From: Pomphorhynchus laevis
Taxonomy: Eukaryota > Acanthocephala > Palaeacanthocephala > Echinorhynchida > Pomphorhynchidae
Length of the DNA stretch: 64,000 nt
Assembly: GCA_012934845.2 (NCBI GenBank)
Contig: WNNJ02002950.1
Coordinates: 1 to 64,000, forward strand
Direction of reading: 5' to 3'
Of the stretch, positions 11,658 through 21,365 are shown one piece after another (the first letter of the stretch is position 1; the number at the start of each line of letters is the position of its first letter). Both the position numbers and the translations under genes were made by a program. The notes beneath the pieces are model-generated. The model had not been told where the DNA came from and did not search any database. It saw only the letters and a program-made list of their open reading frames with translations.

Positions 11658-12598
11658 TCAGGGGGCCATCATCTTCTCCATTTGTGCGAGAATAACTTTT
11701 TTGTTGTTTTCAATTAGATGAAGAATGTCCGTGTTGGACATCCTATCAGCCGGCGCAGAAATCGAAGCAAAGTCTCGGTTAACATGTATAGATTGGCCGG
11801 AGAATCTTCTCTGATAAACCTTGAACACTTTGCAGCGTCGCGACCAGGCGGGATGGTCTTTCCCGCAATTGTGGCAGGCAGGGGGAGCAGTACACCTCTC
11901 CCCCTTTAGCATGTTGTCGCACGAAGCCAGACCACAGACTCCGCAGATTTTATTTTGAGGGCATGTCGAGCCCTAGTGCCCCCAAGCGTGGCATACGTTA
12001 CAATGGGGGTACGTAAACGCATCTTGGTCCACTAGAGTGAAGCGTAGATTGTACCCCAGAAAGGGGTTCATAGCTGCTTTAGATAGAATCAGACCATTGT
12101 CCAGATCAGCTGAACAGAAAGCTATTGGGAGGACATCCCCAGCTTTAGACTTGATCCCTCTAATTAAATGCAATTTGTATGTACTTTTCAGGAGGTCCAA
12201 GTCCTCATCCTCAAGATGAGGAGGGAAATTAGTAATTTTTAGGGTAGCCTGTATAGGCTTAAGCATTATCGTTCCCAGATGGGATAAATTCTTATCGAAA
12301 GATAATTTGTACGCTTCCATAAATGTTGAGGAAGCAAATGAGACTTTAATAGAGTTTTCGTAAATTTTGACAGTACTGAAAACAACTCTGCCTGAGTAGT
12401 GATTGACAAATTCACGCAGAAAAATACTAAACAATCTGTGCCTCTCGAGAGGCTTAGATGCAGTAATAATCACCAAGTTATTGAGTTTAGGTATTGGGGG
12501 AGTACCCCCGAGTCAGCTGCAGACAAAGACAAAATATTACTAACCTTGAAATCGTTGTTAATCGTGGTAGAACAGGAATTCATACCTTTGTTGTCCAT
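11658..12598 (-). pseudogene. LINE-F ORF1, Gag-like RNA-binding protein with CCHC knuckles
   Basis: The frame appears to start at the ATG at 12598 (MDNKGMNSC) and changes frame near a G/C run about 12510 before the main block 12476-11973. It then continues, after a stop, into 11912-11658. Near the C terminus are CNVCHAWGH, CGVCGLASCDN and CHNCGKDHPAWSRRC, three Cys/His knuckles in a row as in ORF1 of Jockey- and I-type LINEs. The product would coat element RNA. The remainder has no clear fold signature. Confidence 0.85.
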
Positions 12599-12673
12599 TT
12601 CTGTCGATTTTTGTTGTTAAAATAGAAGTTTCTATATTCTATTTGGTATGGCGCGCTTAGCAGTAGCTTGATA

Positions 12674-12685
12674 TTGTTGCAATTT
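12674..12685. repeat. LINE-F target-site duplication, right copy
   Basis: The same 12-mer as at 8791-8802 (ttgttgcaattt), bordering the 5' end of LINE-F. Confidence 0.85.
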
Positions 12686-12776
12686 GACGCGCATAAATTG
12701 CCAAAGCTTCTGAAAGAATATTTGATTCTCTACCAAATTTTGTTAACATATGGCGCCACATAATGGCATCGACTCC
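12686..12776 (-). pseudogene. Family D RT, segment cut off by two LINE insertions
   Basis: The minus strand reads GVDAIMWRHMLTKFGRES, then ILSEALAIYARQIATKEI. In related proteins as I recall them this is the 'GPSGxDADGWRHLLTSKxFG...A..AR+L.TE' stretch that precedes 'ACRLIPLDK', which here resumes at 8790 beyond LINE-F. The matching residues 'TRGAIGP' lie on the other side of the LINE-A fragment at 13096-13130, so family D was hit by both LINE-F and LINE-A. Confidence 0.7.
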
Positions 12777-13095
12777 AAAAAAAGATTTACTTTTACGTGG
12801 CAAATGCGTGCCGGCGCACGCTTACATGACCACAACAACAAAAATCTAAAAAAATCTAAATCTTGTGTAGAGGAGGTGGGTACGGAGTTGGCGTCTGAAT
12901 GTAATAAAGGAGGGAGCGCGGCGGCCGTCGAGTGGGAGCTGATTCCATGCAAGTGGGGAGGCTACGAGGAAGGATCGGAGACTGTTGTTGTTAGAGTAAT
13001 TGGGAACGTAGAGTAAGAGGGAATTACGGGAACGAAGTGATAGAAAGGTGGGACGAGTGTCGTCTAAGAACAGAAGGCTGATGAACGATGGGGCC
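12777..13095 (-). mobile_element. LINE-A 3' fragment (5' truncated)
   Basis: About 320 bp of the LINE-A 3' end, with the shared hairpin and AATAAA-like terminus at 12777 and the C-terminal frame (FINLLFLDDTRP type, LRSFLVASPLAWNQLP) from 13097 to 12846. It sits inside family D sequence. Extra GC-rich copies of 'aaaaatct' follow the stop, unlike younger copies, which suggests an older subfamily. Confidence 0.9.
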
Positions 13096-13893
13096 AATCG
13101 CCCCTCTAGTTCTGCATGCTTCCTTTAAAACTACTTACATTCCAGATTAAAACTACTTACATTCCAGATTTTTTCTATCACGGCAGGTGATAGAAACCGT
13201 GATAGAAACTAGGTTTCTATCACGGTTTTTTTTCGATTTAGCACATTTACAGCCAATGCATTTAGCAGCAGGTACGTTACAACTGCAGCACAATTTTAAA
13301 TGGCCTTCCGCAAACCATTGCAAGTTTGTAATAAGTTAATTTATAATCAGACTGAGCAATGACTTTTTTGTATTGTATGTATAATTTCTTTAACTTTTTT
13401 AAGAACTTCTTTTAATTTTTTAAAAATGAAATTTATTAGATAAACAAAATAATTAATCAAGTCGGAATATGATTTGCATTAGTATTATTATTAGTATTAT
13501 TATATGACCTAAAAAGATTTTGGTTTCTTATAAACATACATTTGAGATCTAAAGTAAATACAAACAAATCAAAGAACCCGGAAATCGTGTGCAGAAATAA
13601 TCATGTATTATAAATTCAAAGCGAATTCATAATTACACAATTTCGAACGAGTCGAGAAACTACGGAAATGAGATAATGTGCCGAAAATAAGCGATAGCAA
13701 CGATAGATTTAATCTGGCAAATATTTATTCAAATTATTATCACAATTTATCACATCTGCAAATTACAATCTAAAGTAAATATAATATAATAACATAATTA
13801 ATATACACAATCTACTGACAAGCAATATTACGACAACCTTCGAGCAACGAGTGTCGATCAGCAATCATTGTTCAAGCTAATTACAAAAGAAAA
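13096..13893. other. Family D remnant, hairpin and LINE-B 5' leader
   Basis: Minus-strand residues TRGAIGP near 13096-13125 are a last trace of family D. A 22-bp tandem duplication follows (13126-13147 and 13148-13169), then the hairpin listed separately. From about 13800 the sequence is probably the 5' UTR of LINE-B, whose ORF1 begins at 13894. I see no other gene in the AT-rich middle. Confidence 0.45.
13195..13227. repeat. Perfect 15-bp inverted repeat (hairpin)
   Basis: Arms 13195-13209 (aaccgtgatagaaac) and 13213-13227 are exact reverse complements around a three-base loop (tag). A partial extra copy of the arm lies just upstream (tctatcacgg at about 13173). A T-run follows. The function is unknown. 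Confidence 0.9.
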
Positions 13894-14712
13894 ATGTCTG
13901 CTTCTCATTGTTGCCAATGTAATGGTCGAAATGCTGTTTGCAAAAGCTGTTTGTGTGCAAAGTCCGGCAAACTCTGTGTCGATTGCCTTCCTGGTAGCAG
14001 GTGTTCCAACCTTGCGAATTCTTCTATTGACGCTCCCACATCTGCATACATGTCTCAGCTTACTGCACGTACACAATCCAAGGAAATATCTTCCAACCTT
14101 TCTCAAAATCTCTCATCTCACAAACCCTCTCCATTTCAGAATCGTAGTTTCGCAAGTGTAGTACGTAGAGAAGTAACGCGTTCTATCCTTGCCACTTCTA
14201 ATATTAAATCAAGTATCTGCTCCCCGTTGGAAATCATTAACAGTTGCAAAAAATCAGCTTTGCGCTCGTCAAATTTTATTATACGCAATCTACCAAATAC
14301 AGCGGATGATGAAGCTAGTGTTAGAGACATTTTATCCGCTGTAGGCATTCAAATAACTGCAAAATTTTCAATTAAGGTCCATCGACTTCCAGCCAAAAGA
14401 ACAGACATTCCTCCGTGGACTTTAGTTTCAACGGACGAGGTAACGGCCAGCAACGTTTTATCAAACTCTTATAAATTGAGAAAAGTTGATCGTTTTAGGA
14501 ATGTTTACATCATGCCGGATTTTTCCCCCGAAGAGCGTGTTGCCAATCAGATTTTGCGCAAACAGCTACAAGAGAAAAGACTTGCAAACCCAAATAGTAA
14601 TTACATAATTAGAAATTTTCAAATTGTTCGTAGACCGAATAATGGAAAGGTAAGCACAACACCCGTTAATTCCTCATTAATGGAGAAATCTTGTTTATTA
14701 ATTCCTCATTAA
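13894..14712 (+). CDS. LINE-B ORF1: Cys-rich motif plus RRM-like domain
   Basis: This is an open frame of 272 codons. Near the start is CCQCNGRNAVCKSCLC, then GKLCVDCLPGSRCSN, a compact Cys-rich motif (C-x2-C-x-G-x-x-x-C-x2-C-x-C...C-x2-C-x-P...C-x-N) that I recall from the start of many animal retroelement proteins. From about residue 125 a block reads NFIIRNLPNTADDEASV, then FSIKVHRLPAKR, then PPWTLVSTDE and FRNVYIMPDFSPEER. Its counterpart at 40789-41463 (-) keeps the same spacing, and the layout looks like an RRM-type RNA-binding fold. It would act as the element's RNA chaperone. The stop at 14712 lies at the LINE-A insertion point, so the natural C terminus is probably lost. Confidence 0.75.
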   Translation: MSASHCCQCNGRNAVCKSCLCAKSGKLCVDCLPGSRCSNLANSSIDAPTSAYMSQLTARTQSKEISSNLSQNLSSHKPSPFQNRSFASVVRREVTRSILATSNIKSSICSPLEIINSCKKSALRSSNFIIRNLPNTADDEASVRDILSAVGIQITAKFSIKVHRLPAKRTDIPPWTLVSTDEVTASNVLSNSYKLRKVDRFRNVYIMPDFSPEERVANQILRKQLQEKRLANPNSNYIIRNFQIVRRPNNGKVSTTPVNSSLMEKSCLLIPH

Positions 14713-14720
14713 TGGAGAAA
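14666..14720. repeat. 32-bp-period direct duplication at the LINE-A insertion edge
   Basis: The 23-mer at 14666-14688 (beginning ttaattcctcattaatgg) recurs at 14698-14720, right where LINE-A starts. The second copy contains the 7-bp duplication taatgga that also follows the LINE-A tail at 16955-16961. Confidence 0.85.
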
Positions 14721-16955
14721 CCCCTCATCACACACCTACAATCCTACGTCGCCCTTGGAGAAATCTTGACCTCTCCCTTCTCCGCTATGCCTTACTCAAA
14801 TCGTCTCTATCATAACCCACAATAATATATTCATCTCCTCACGATCTCGCCTTTCTTTTCGACTCTGAACTCACATCCACTCTCGATATTCTCTTGCCCT
14901 TCAAGTCTCACCCACACCGTCGCTTGCACCGTGCCCCATGGTTTGACATCCAATGCCTACTCTCAAAGCGTCGACTCCGCCATGCTTTTCGAGTCTATCA
15001 CCGCTCTCTCAGACGCGATTTCCGCTCGATCACTCCGTCTTTCCGTGATTCCTATCTTGCTCTTCGCCGGTCTCATCTCCACCTACTACGTACCAAATGC
15101 AACTCCTTCTGGCAGCATAAAATCATCACTTCATTCAACTCTAAGACTCTGGCATACTTTTAACTCAATCCTGGCTCGTTCCTCTACGCCTTGCAACATC
15201 AATGCTAATGATTATTCGTCATTTCTCCAGACTAAAGTATCCACGCTGCTCTCTCACACCCCGGTCTCCATCCTATCCCACTCTGCGCAGTCTACTCTCA
15301 TCCTTCCGGAACTCTTTCATCTTCTCCCTGTCTCACCTACAGAAGTATCATCTGTCCTCATGTCCTTGCCCAACAAAACCTCACCTGCTGATCCCCTGCC
15401 TACCCACATATTAAAATCTATATGCTCATCGATATCCCCATTTCTCACAACCTTGTTTAACTCTTCCATCCGCAGTCGTATCTTCCCTTCACACTGGAAA
15501 TCCGCAATCGTTCGTCCCCTCCTTAAGAAACAATCGCTCGACCCCTTCCTTCCTTCTAGCTATCGCCCCATTTCACTACTCCCTACTCTTTCAAAGCTCT
15601 TAGAACGCCTCATCTTAATACAAATCAACGCTTATCTCTCCTCATCCAATCTGTACCCTCCTTTCCAATCCGCTTTCCGCTCTAATCACTCGACAGAAAT
15701 CGCATGCATAAAAGTGTACAACGACTTACTCATTTCTCGAGACAAGGCTCTATATAGTGTTCTCATCTCCCTCGACCTCTCCTCCGCATTCGACATTGTC
15801 GACCACTCCGTCCTCCTTTCTCGCCTTCGTTATGATTACGGCTTTTCTTCCTCCTCCGTAGCTTGGTTTGCCTCATATCTATCCGACCGTTCCTTTCGCG
15901 TCTTTTCTAATTCATCATCCTCCCCTCCCATCCCTATTTTTTGCGGGGTTCCACAAGGTTCAGTCCTAGGTCCCCTGCTTTTCTCTCTTTTGCTTGGCGA
16001 TCTCTCTCCATTTATCAAACCTTACTCCTTTAACGTCATGCAATACGCCGATGACATTCTAATCTATGCTCATGCACCCGCACATCGCATACACGATATC
16101 GGCATTTCTGCCTCCAACTGTCTTTCTTCTATCTACAAACGTCTCTCCAATCTCCATCTCGTTCTAAACGCCGAAAAGTCCAAAATAATGTGGATCCTTC
16201 CCCGTAAACCAAGCATATCTCCTCCCATTGTATCTTTTGCCTCATCGATCATCCCTATAGTCCACAATCTCACTTTCTTAGGCTTCCATTTCGATGATCA
16301 CCTTTCCCGTAAACCCTTCGTCCGTGACAAGGTTCGCTCGTCTAACTTAATTCTCCGTGACATCCGCCGTATCCGCTCCCTTATCGACTTCCGTTCTTGT
16401 ATGTCTCTTCGATCATCGCTTCTTTTCCCTAAAATCGATTACTGCCTTAGCCTTTTCGCCAATTCTCCAAAATCCATCATCCTACCCCTACAACGAATAA
16501 TCAACATCGCCGTTCGAGTGCTCTTTCGTCTCCGTCGCTTCGACCACACATCCACATATTTTGCCCAACTCTTTTGGTCCACCATCCACATCCGCATCAA
16601 ACTCCGCCTTCTTCTCGTTACTTTTCGTCTCATCGCTGTCGGCTCCCCATCGTTCATCAACCTTCCTTTCTTAGACGATACTCGCCCCACCTCGCTATCG
16701 CTTCGTTCCTGTCATACCCTCTTACTCCACGTTCCTAATTACTCCAACAACTACGGTCTCCGATCCTTCCTCGTCGCCGCCTCACTCGCCTGGAATCAAC
16801 TCCCTCTCGACGTCCGCCGCGCTCCCTCCTTTATCACATTCAAACACCTCCTCCGTTCACACCTTCTCGACACCTGATTCACAGTTTTGTTTTGTTGTGG
16901 TCATGTAAGCGTGCGCTGGCACGCATTTGCCACGTTAAAATAAATCCTTTTTTTT
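14717..16955 (+). mobile_element. LINE-A, young 5'-truncated copy inserted in LINE-B
   Basis: This is 2.24 kb of LINE-A covering most of the RT and the complete 3' UTR, ending in AATAAATCC and a T-run at 16955. The likely target duplication is taatgga (14710-14716 and 16955-16961). It splits LINE-B between ORF1 and ORF2, and LINE-B sequence continues on both sides. It has the longest open RT frame of all LINE-A copies in the window, so it is among the most recent insertions. Its 5' end falls inside ORF2, a normal 5' truncation. Confidence 0.95.
14894..16877 (+). CDS. LINE-A ORF2 part: reverse transcriptase (CR1/L2-like)
   Basis: The coding begins in the frame of HRRLHRAPWFDIQCLL (14894-15163) and, after one small indel near 15145 relative to the 25113-29185 copy, stays open to the stop at 16877. 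Main blocks are KTSPADPLPTHILK, SYRPISLLPTLSKLLERLI (fingers), ISLDLSSAFDIVDHSVLL (motif A), GVPQGSVLGPLLFSLLLGDL (motif B) and MQYADDILIYAH (catalytic motif C, intact). A thumb domain follows with LGFHFDDHLS, then LFPKIDYCLSLFANSP and LAWNQLPLDVRRAPSF near the end. The APE domain is missing because of the truncation. 'AFDIVDHSVLLSRL' and 'GVPQGSVLGPLLF' place it in the CR1/L2/Rex1 group. Confidence 0.9.
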
Positions 16956-17025
16956 AATGGATGGGTCGTCTATATGACTATCCTCTTCTGCAAGAAGTGG
17001 TAGTCAGGTTTGTGAGCACCACAAG

Positions 17026-17856
17026 TCTTTTAGACTGTTACTATTTAATGTGGAAGGTTTGGCGTCTTTGATCGAGCAAGGTATTGAATCCTGGTTCGAT
17101 ACCTTTCACGTTGTGGTACTATTAGAGACCATGTTTACTAATAATTATTCTTTACCTGGTTTTTATACATTTGACAATCCTGCTTTATTGGGCATTCGTG
17201 GTCGCCCCGCGGGTGGAATAATTTTAGGTTTAAATAGGGCCTTCAGGGATTGGCAATGTAGGTATTTGCTGAATTCTATACTGCTTGAAACACCTGTCAT
17301 CACTTTTATCGCATGCTATTTCAAACCCACACTTACCGCGGCAGATATAATTGACGAAATTTCTCAGCTTCTTTCAACTCTAAACAGCACAGTCCCGATA
17401 ATTATCGCAGGAGATTTTAATGCAAGATTCACCAGTCCAATCACAGGAAAATTGCGAATTCTTGTCAATTACTTTAAGTCTATAAATCTAAAGTTATACG
17501 TCCCTAATAAAAATTGGTCCTACGAATCTTCTACAGGTAAAAGCTGTATAGACATCATATTTACTAACGTGCATGTAAGACATATAGGGCTAGTACTATC
17601 TTCAAAATGGGCGTTAGTTCGTAAACACAAACCTGTCTCGTGTATTTTCGATTGCATATGCAACATACAATCAATAGATTTGCCCCGTCAACCTAGCAGG
17701 AAATTATGTACTTCAGCAATTGATTATAGTCAAATAAATCTAGCTTTTCAATTCCTTAGATCAGGAGAACTGGGGAACAGCATTACTTCTGTAATTTCCA
17801 CCCTTCTATCGGCTTGTAGATATGAATCCGACTATTCCAAAAAAACTCATACCTAG
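17026..17856 (+). CDS. LINE-B ORF2, APE endonuclease domain
   Basis: The domain starts in the frame SFRLLLFNVEGLASL (ATG-less here, since the aligned copy at 40803 (-) has NMEGLETL). It contains VVVLLETMFTNN (the catalytic Glu region), IIIAGDFNARFTSP (GDFN), then SCIDIIFTNVHV, and a divergent end where the usual SDH is not clear. Such endonucleases nick the target DNA to prime reverse transcription. The frame is lost near 17840, just before the RT. Confidence 0.85.
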   Translation, partial: SFRLLLFNVEGLASLIEQGIESWFDTFHVVVLLETMFTNNYSLPGFYTFDNPALLGIRGRPAGGIILGLNRAFRDWQCRYLLNSILLETPVITFIACYFKPTLTAADIIDEISQLLSTLNSTVPIIIAGDFNARFTSPITGKLRILVNYFKSINLKLYVPNKNWSYESSTGKSCIDIIFTNVHVRHIGLVLSSKWALVRKHKPVSCIFDCICNIQSIDLPRQPSRKLCTSAIDYSQINLAFQFLRSGELGNSITSVISTLLSACRYESDYSKKTHT

Positions 17857-19806
17857 TAAAACCCGCTTGGTTTAAACAGTTCCAGCAACATTTAATTCAA
17901 TTAAATAAAAGTTATCGGTTCGATTTAACGGTAAGGAAAGATTTTGTAGATTTACGTAGGCTTTACGTTAAACTTGTATCGATGTATCGTAGAGAACGAC
18001 GTTTAGAGATTGAACGACGGGAATTGTCTAAGGCGGAGTCGACACCGTGGATACTTAAGAAAGCTAACATTGGAACATATTCCAGGATTCAAATAGAAAA
18101 TTGGAAATCACACTTCCAATCTATTTTGCGCCATTCAATATTAGAAGACATGCCTGTACGTTTATCTTCAGTTTCATGCATAAATTCAATATACGGTTCA
18201 GATCCTCTGAATTTACCTTTTACGCCGTTTGAAGTCGTAAGATCCCTATCAATCTTAAAATATCATAAAGCTGCCGGGTTAGATCAATTATGCGTAGAAC
18301 AGTTAAAGTCGACTATCGATATTTTGATAGACTACTGGACAGAACTTTTCAATCTACTTCTTGCAGGTCATCCGTTTCCGATTTCGTGGCGCGACGGTGT
18401 AATTAAGATCCTGCATAAGGGCAAAGGTGACTATGATTCACTGGATTTATACAGGAGGGATTGCGATATTGAATCACAGTTATAAGTTATTGACTCATAT
18501 AATGTATATGCGCCTTATTAAGTTTCGCGAGCATCTCTTACCTACGGAGCAGTATGGATTCCGCCCGAAAAGGTCAACGTCCGATGCAATAAAGCATGTC
18601 CGTGACGAAGTCACCAATTGTTTCGCTAAGCGTAGACCGTTGTATGCTACTTTTGTTGACTTTGAGCGAGCATTTGACACAGTGAATCGTTCTTTGTTAC
18701 TTGATAAACTTTCCACCAGAGTGTCCGTTAGTGGTCGCTTTTTGTATCTTATTTATTCTGTGCTTCAGCCTAATCGCCTTAAAGTATCTGATGGTATCAA
18801 CACCTCTGATTTCTTTTTTGCTAATCGCGGTGTTTTACAGGGAGATCCACTCAGCCCTATATTATTTTCCTTTTTTGTTATGGATTTGCCTATGCATCTT
18901 CGTCATGCATCGAATGAAGTCTCTTGTACCCTCTATGCCGACGATCTAGTAATATTAGCTAAAGATCTTTTATCCGCTCAAAGTGCGTTAGATGCTCTGT
19001 CATCCTATTGTTTATCAAATCAGTTGAGGGTGAATGTAAATAAATCGAAAGCCCTTAAATTTCGGTTAGGTGGACCTTTGCGTCGATGTGACATGCTGAG
19101 AATAGGCAATGTAGATTTAGAATTCTGCAATAGTTACAATTATTTGGGAGTATTACTTTCGTCGAAATGGTCATTTACTGAACACCTACATCGTAAATCC
19201 TCGAAGTTAGTTGTAGCAACCTCTTATGCAAAAAACTTAGGTTCTTTATCTTTCTCAGGAGCCCTCCGGTATTTTCGAAGTATGTTGCTTCCCATAGTTT
19301 CATATGCTTTGCCAGTTATCTGGTCGGATTTAAGTCCCTTCAATTTTCAGCAGTTGGACAGGTGTCAATGGAGATTCGTGAAGCGAATTGTTGGAGTCTC
19401 ACCAAAATGTTCTTCATCGGTTATAGCGATACTATCATCGTTAGAACCTTGCTCTAAATACATCTGCTCAACATTTAATCTTGAACACACTGCATCATTT
19501 ACTACTAACCTGAACATGTTCTTTCGAAAGACGACGTCATTGGATTCTGAATTTTATCTTACTCCGGCATTCTTACAGACTAAATGGAGAGAACCCTGTG
19601 CAAGGAAAAGACCGCTGATCTGGAGAGCATCTGTCCATGGATATCACGATAAATTCTGCGCTATTAGAATTCCAGTACATGCACGGTGCTCTTTGTGCAT
19701 TTGTGTTCTTTGCAAAAATGAATGCGCATCTAACCTGCATATCTTCACTTGCCCAATTTTGAAAAATATGTCACTATCCGATATTGACAGTAGGAGAAGA
19801 TTTTGA
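17857..19806 (+). CDS. LINE-B ORF2, reverse transcriptase and C-terminal Cys/His domain
   Basis: In one frame (17982-18485) come KYHKAAGLDQLCVEQLK and SWRDGVIKILHKGKGD (fingers). After a one-base shift near 18455 the frame 18427-19806 continues with YGFRPKRSTSDAIKH, FVDFERAFDTVNRSLLL (motif A), GVLQGDPLSPILFSFF (motif B), and CTLYADDLVILA (motif C, intact). After the thumb (NYLGVLLSSKWSF, MLLPIVSYALPVIWSDL) the C terminus has RCSLCICVLCKNECASNLH then FTCPIL, a Cys/His cluster typical of LINE ORF2 tails. Two frame changes relative to a working ORF2 are evident. The palm is otherwise well preserved. Confidence 0.85.
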
Positions 19807-19939
19807 AATACAATTTATAAAATTGATAAACTTTTGGTGTATTTATTTTGTTTACCCAGTACCGAAAGGTAAAGAGGTATAATAAATTCTCTCATTAGTA
19901 TTATTAGTAGCAATATTTCACTCATATCGTTGAACGGTG

Positions 19940-20400
19940 GCGAGCACAACTCGGACCCCGGATGCACATCGAGTGCGGACACGGATGCAGTCCAATTCTT
20001 GCCCCGAGTCTCGATAATTCATCAGTATATGACAGCTCTTTATTTGTTGCAAATTTGTGAGCTATTCTTTTGATAACGGCAGCAGCCAATTTCCCTGTTC
20101 CGCCAATGCAAAAGAGTGTAATAGGAATAAAACTCTCTCGTTAAGTCAACGACACTCGCTCCCAGTATTTCTAATTTTTTTGTTGCTTGTGATATTCGAA
20201 AGAGGCTAAAGTCGATTTCGATAGGTTAAACGGAGCGAAAACGTTGACACGCAAGTATCGAATAAAGCTCGCTTCGAGCCACTTTTATAAAATCCACAAC
20301 ACAAAATAGCCAGACGATCCTCAGAATCGGTAGTGGTTGTAGCTCTTTCGAAAATTCTACTTTCATTAACAGGCTTTGCATTGACTCAATATGTACACCA
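19940..20400 (-). pseudogene. Family D nuclease-like C terminus, copy 1
   Basis: Minus-strand frames give DSEDRLAILCCGFYKSGSKR, ALFDTCVST, then in another frame GGTGKLAAAVIKRIAHKF, SYTDELSRLGARIG and MCIRGPSCARH. These correspond in order to the family D pattern 'ARLDIxARGFW...FFDVRV...GGMGxxAxxxxKRIA...YSxxxxxLRxRL...C+RGSR'. No RT part precedes it. Stops and frame changes are frequent. Confidence 0.6.
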
Positions 20401-20499
20401 TTGCATATTTCTGTAAGAACTCTAGAATTATTATTAAGGACCCATTTGCGGGTAACCTTTTCAATTTTTACAAGTATTATTATAAAGAAAAAAGATCAA

Positions 20500-20760
20500 T
20501 GCGCGATTTGCGTTTCAATGTATACGACCGAATGTATCGGTGCAATAAGTTTGAACCGCCGAGCTCGGAAACATTGTGATATCGACCTGGCAAGAGCAGT
20601 TCCAATTTTCGTGCTGAGCCACATTATTACACTGGAAAATTCAGACCCGTGTTTCTCGCTGACCTTTGTCGCTAACACACGTAGAGTTGCGTTTGCTGAT
20701 CTGCCTGCACCACCCGTCGACGCAAATACTAGTGGGCAGAAGGAGCTGTGGTCAACTTTA
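20500..20760 (-). pseudogene. Family D nuclease-like C terminus, copy 2
   Basis: An uninterrupted minus-strand stretch reads VDHSSFCPLVFASTGGAG, then LATKVSEKHGSEFSSVIMWL and ARSISQCFRARR. It matches the same tail as copy 1 ('VExxSFxPLVFSTxGGMG...YSxVMxWLRxRL') and is better preserved, so it is a separate insertion of the family. It ends abruptly at the LINE-A fragment that begins at 20761, which appears to have landed inside it. Confidence 0.65.
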
Positions 20761-21365
20761 AAAAAAGGATTTATTTTAACGTGGCAAATGCGTGCCAGCG
20801 CACGCTTACATGACCACAACAAAACAAAACTGTGAATCAGGTGTCGAGAAGGTGTGAACGGAGGAGGTGTTTGAATGTGATAAAGGAGGGAGCTCGGCGG
20901 ACGTCGAGAGGGAGTTGATTCCAGGCGAGTGAGGCGGCGACAAGGAAGGATCGGAGACCGTAGTTGTTGGATTAATTAGGAACGTGGAGTAAGAGGGTAT
21001 GACAGGAACGAAGCGATAGCGAGGTGGGGCGAGTATCGTCTAAGAAAGGAAGGTTGATGAACAATGGGGAGCCGACAGCGATGAGACGAAAAATAACGAG
21101 AAGAAGGCGGAGTTTGATGCGGATGTGGATGGTGGGCCAGGAGAGTTGGGCAAAATATGTGGATGTGTGGTCGAAGCGACGGAGACGAAAGAGCACTCGA
21201 ACGGCGGTGTTGATTATTCGTTGTAGGGTAGGATGATGGATTTTGGAGAATTGGCGAAAAGGCTAAGGCAGTAATCGATTTTAGGGAAAAGAAGCGATGC
21301 TCGAAGAGACATACAAGAACGGAAGTCGATAAGGGGGCGGATAAGGCGGATGTCACGGAGAAGAT
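20761..21365 (-). mobile_element. LINE-A 3' fragment, young
   Basis: About 600 bp of the 3' end, almost identical to the other young copies (AATAAA-type terminus at 20761, C-terminal RT frame from 21423 down to about 20972 with the blocks FPKIDYCLSLFANSP and LPFLDDTRPTSLSL). It truncates at the 'LLRDIRLIRPLIDF' segment. The base just upstream belongs to an unrelated frame, MVKAKADDESEASTKK, which reads straight into the LINE-A frame. Confidence 0.9.

Larger units (their letters stand above)
8803..12673 (-). mobile_element. LINE-F, Jockey/I-like LINE, essentially full length
   Basis: This 3.87-kb element is flanked by a 12-bp target-site duplication and inserted in family D. From its 5' end at 12673 it has a short leader, an ORF1 with CCHC knuckles (about 12598-11658), an ORF2 with APE endonuclease (11396-10476) and RT (to about 8943), a short AT-rich 3' UTR and a (TTA)n-type tail at 8818-8803. 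The layout and the knuckled ORF1 fit the Jockey/I group. The exact clade needs an RT tree. Several frame changes in both ORFs show it can no longer move by itself. Confidence 0.9.
16956..19935 (+). mobile_element. LINE-B, distal part (ORF2 and 3' end)
   Basis: LINE-B resumes immediately after the LINE-A tail and carries the whole ORF2 followed by a short 3' UTR. The 3' end is near 19880-19935, where 'acccagtaccgaaaggtaaag...ataataaat' parallels the end of another LINE-B fragment near 50200. With ORF1 at 13894, the pre-insertion element was about 3.8 kb plus its leader. The clade is uncertain. The RT resembles R1/I/Tx1-like APE elements more than LINE-A. Confidence 0.85.

Noticed and set aside
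16439-16690. Basic open frames antisense to LINE-A (MGRVSSKKGRLMN...), also at 21024, 24210, 25375 and 53518
   Set aside because: They are shadows of the conserved LINE-A RT frame on the opposite strand and recur wherever that segment occurs.
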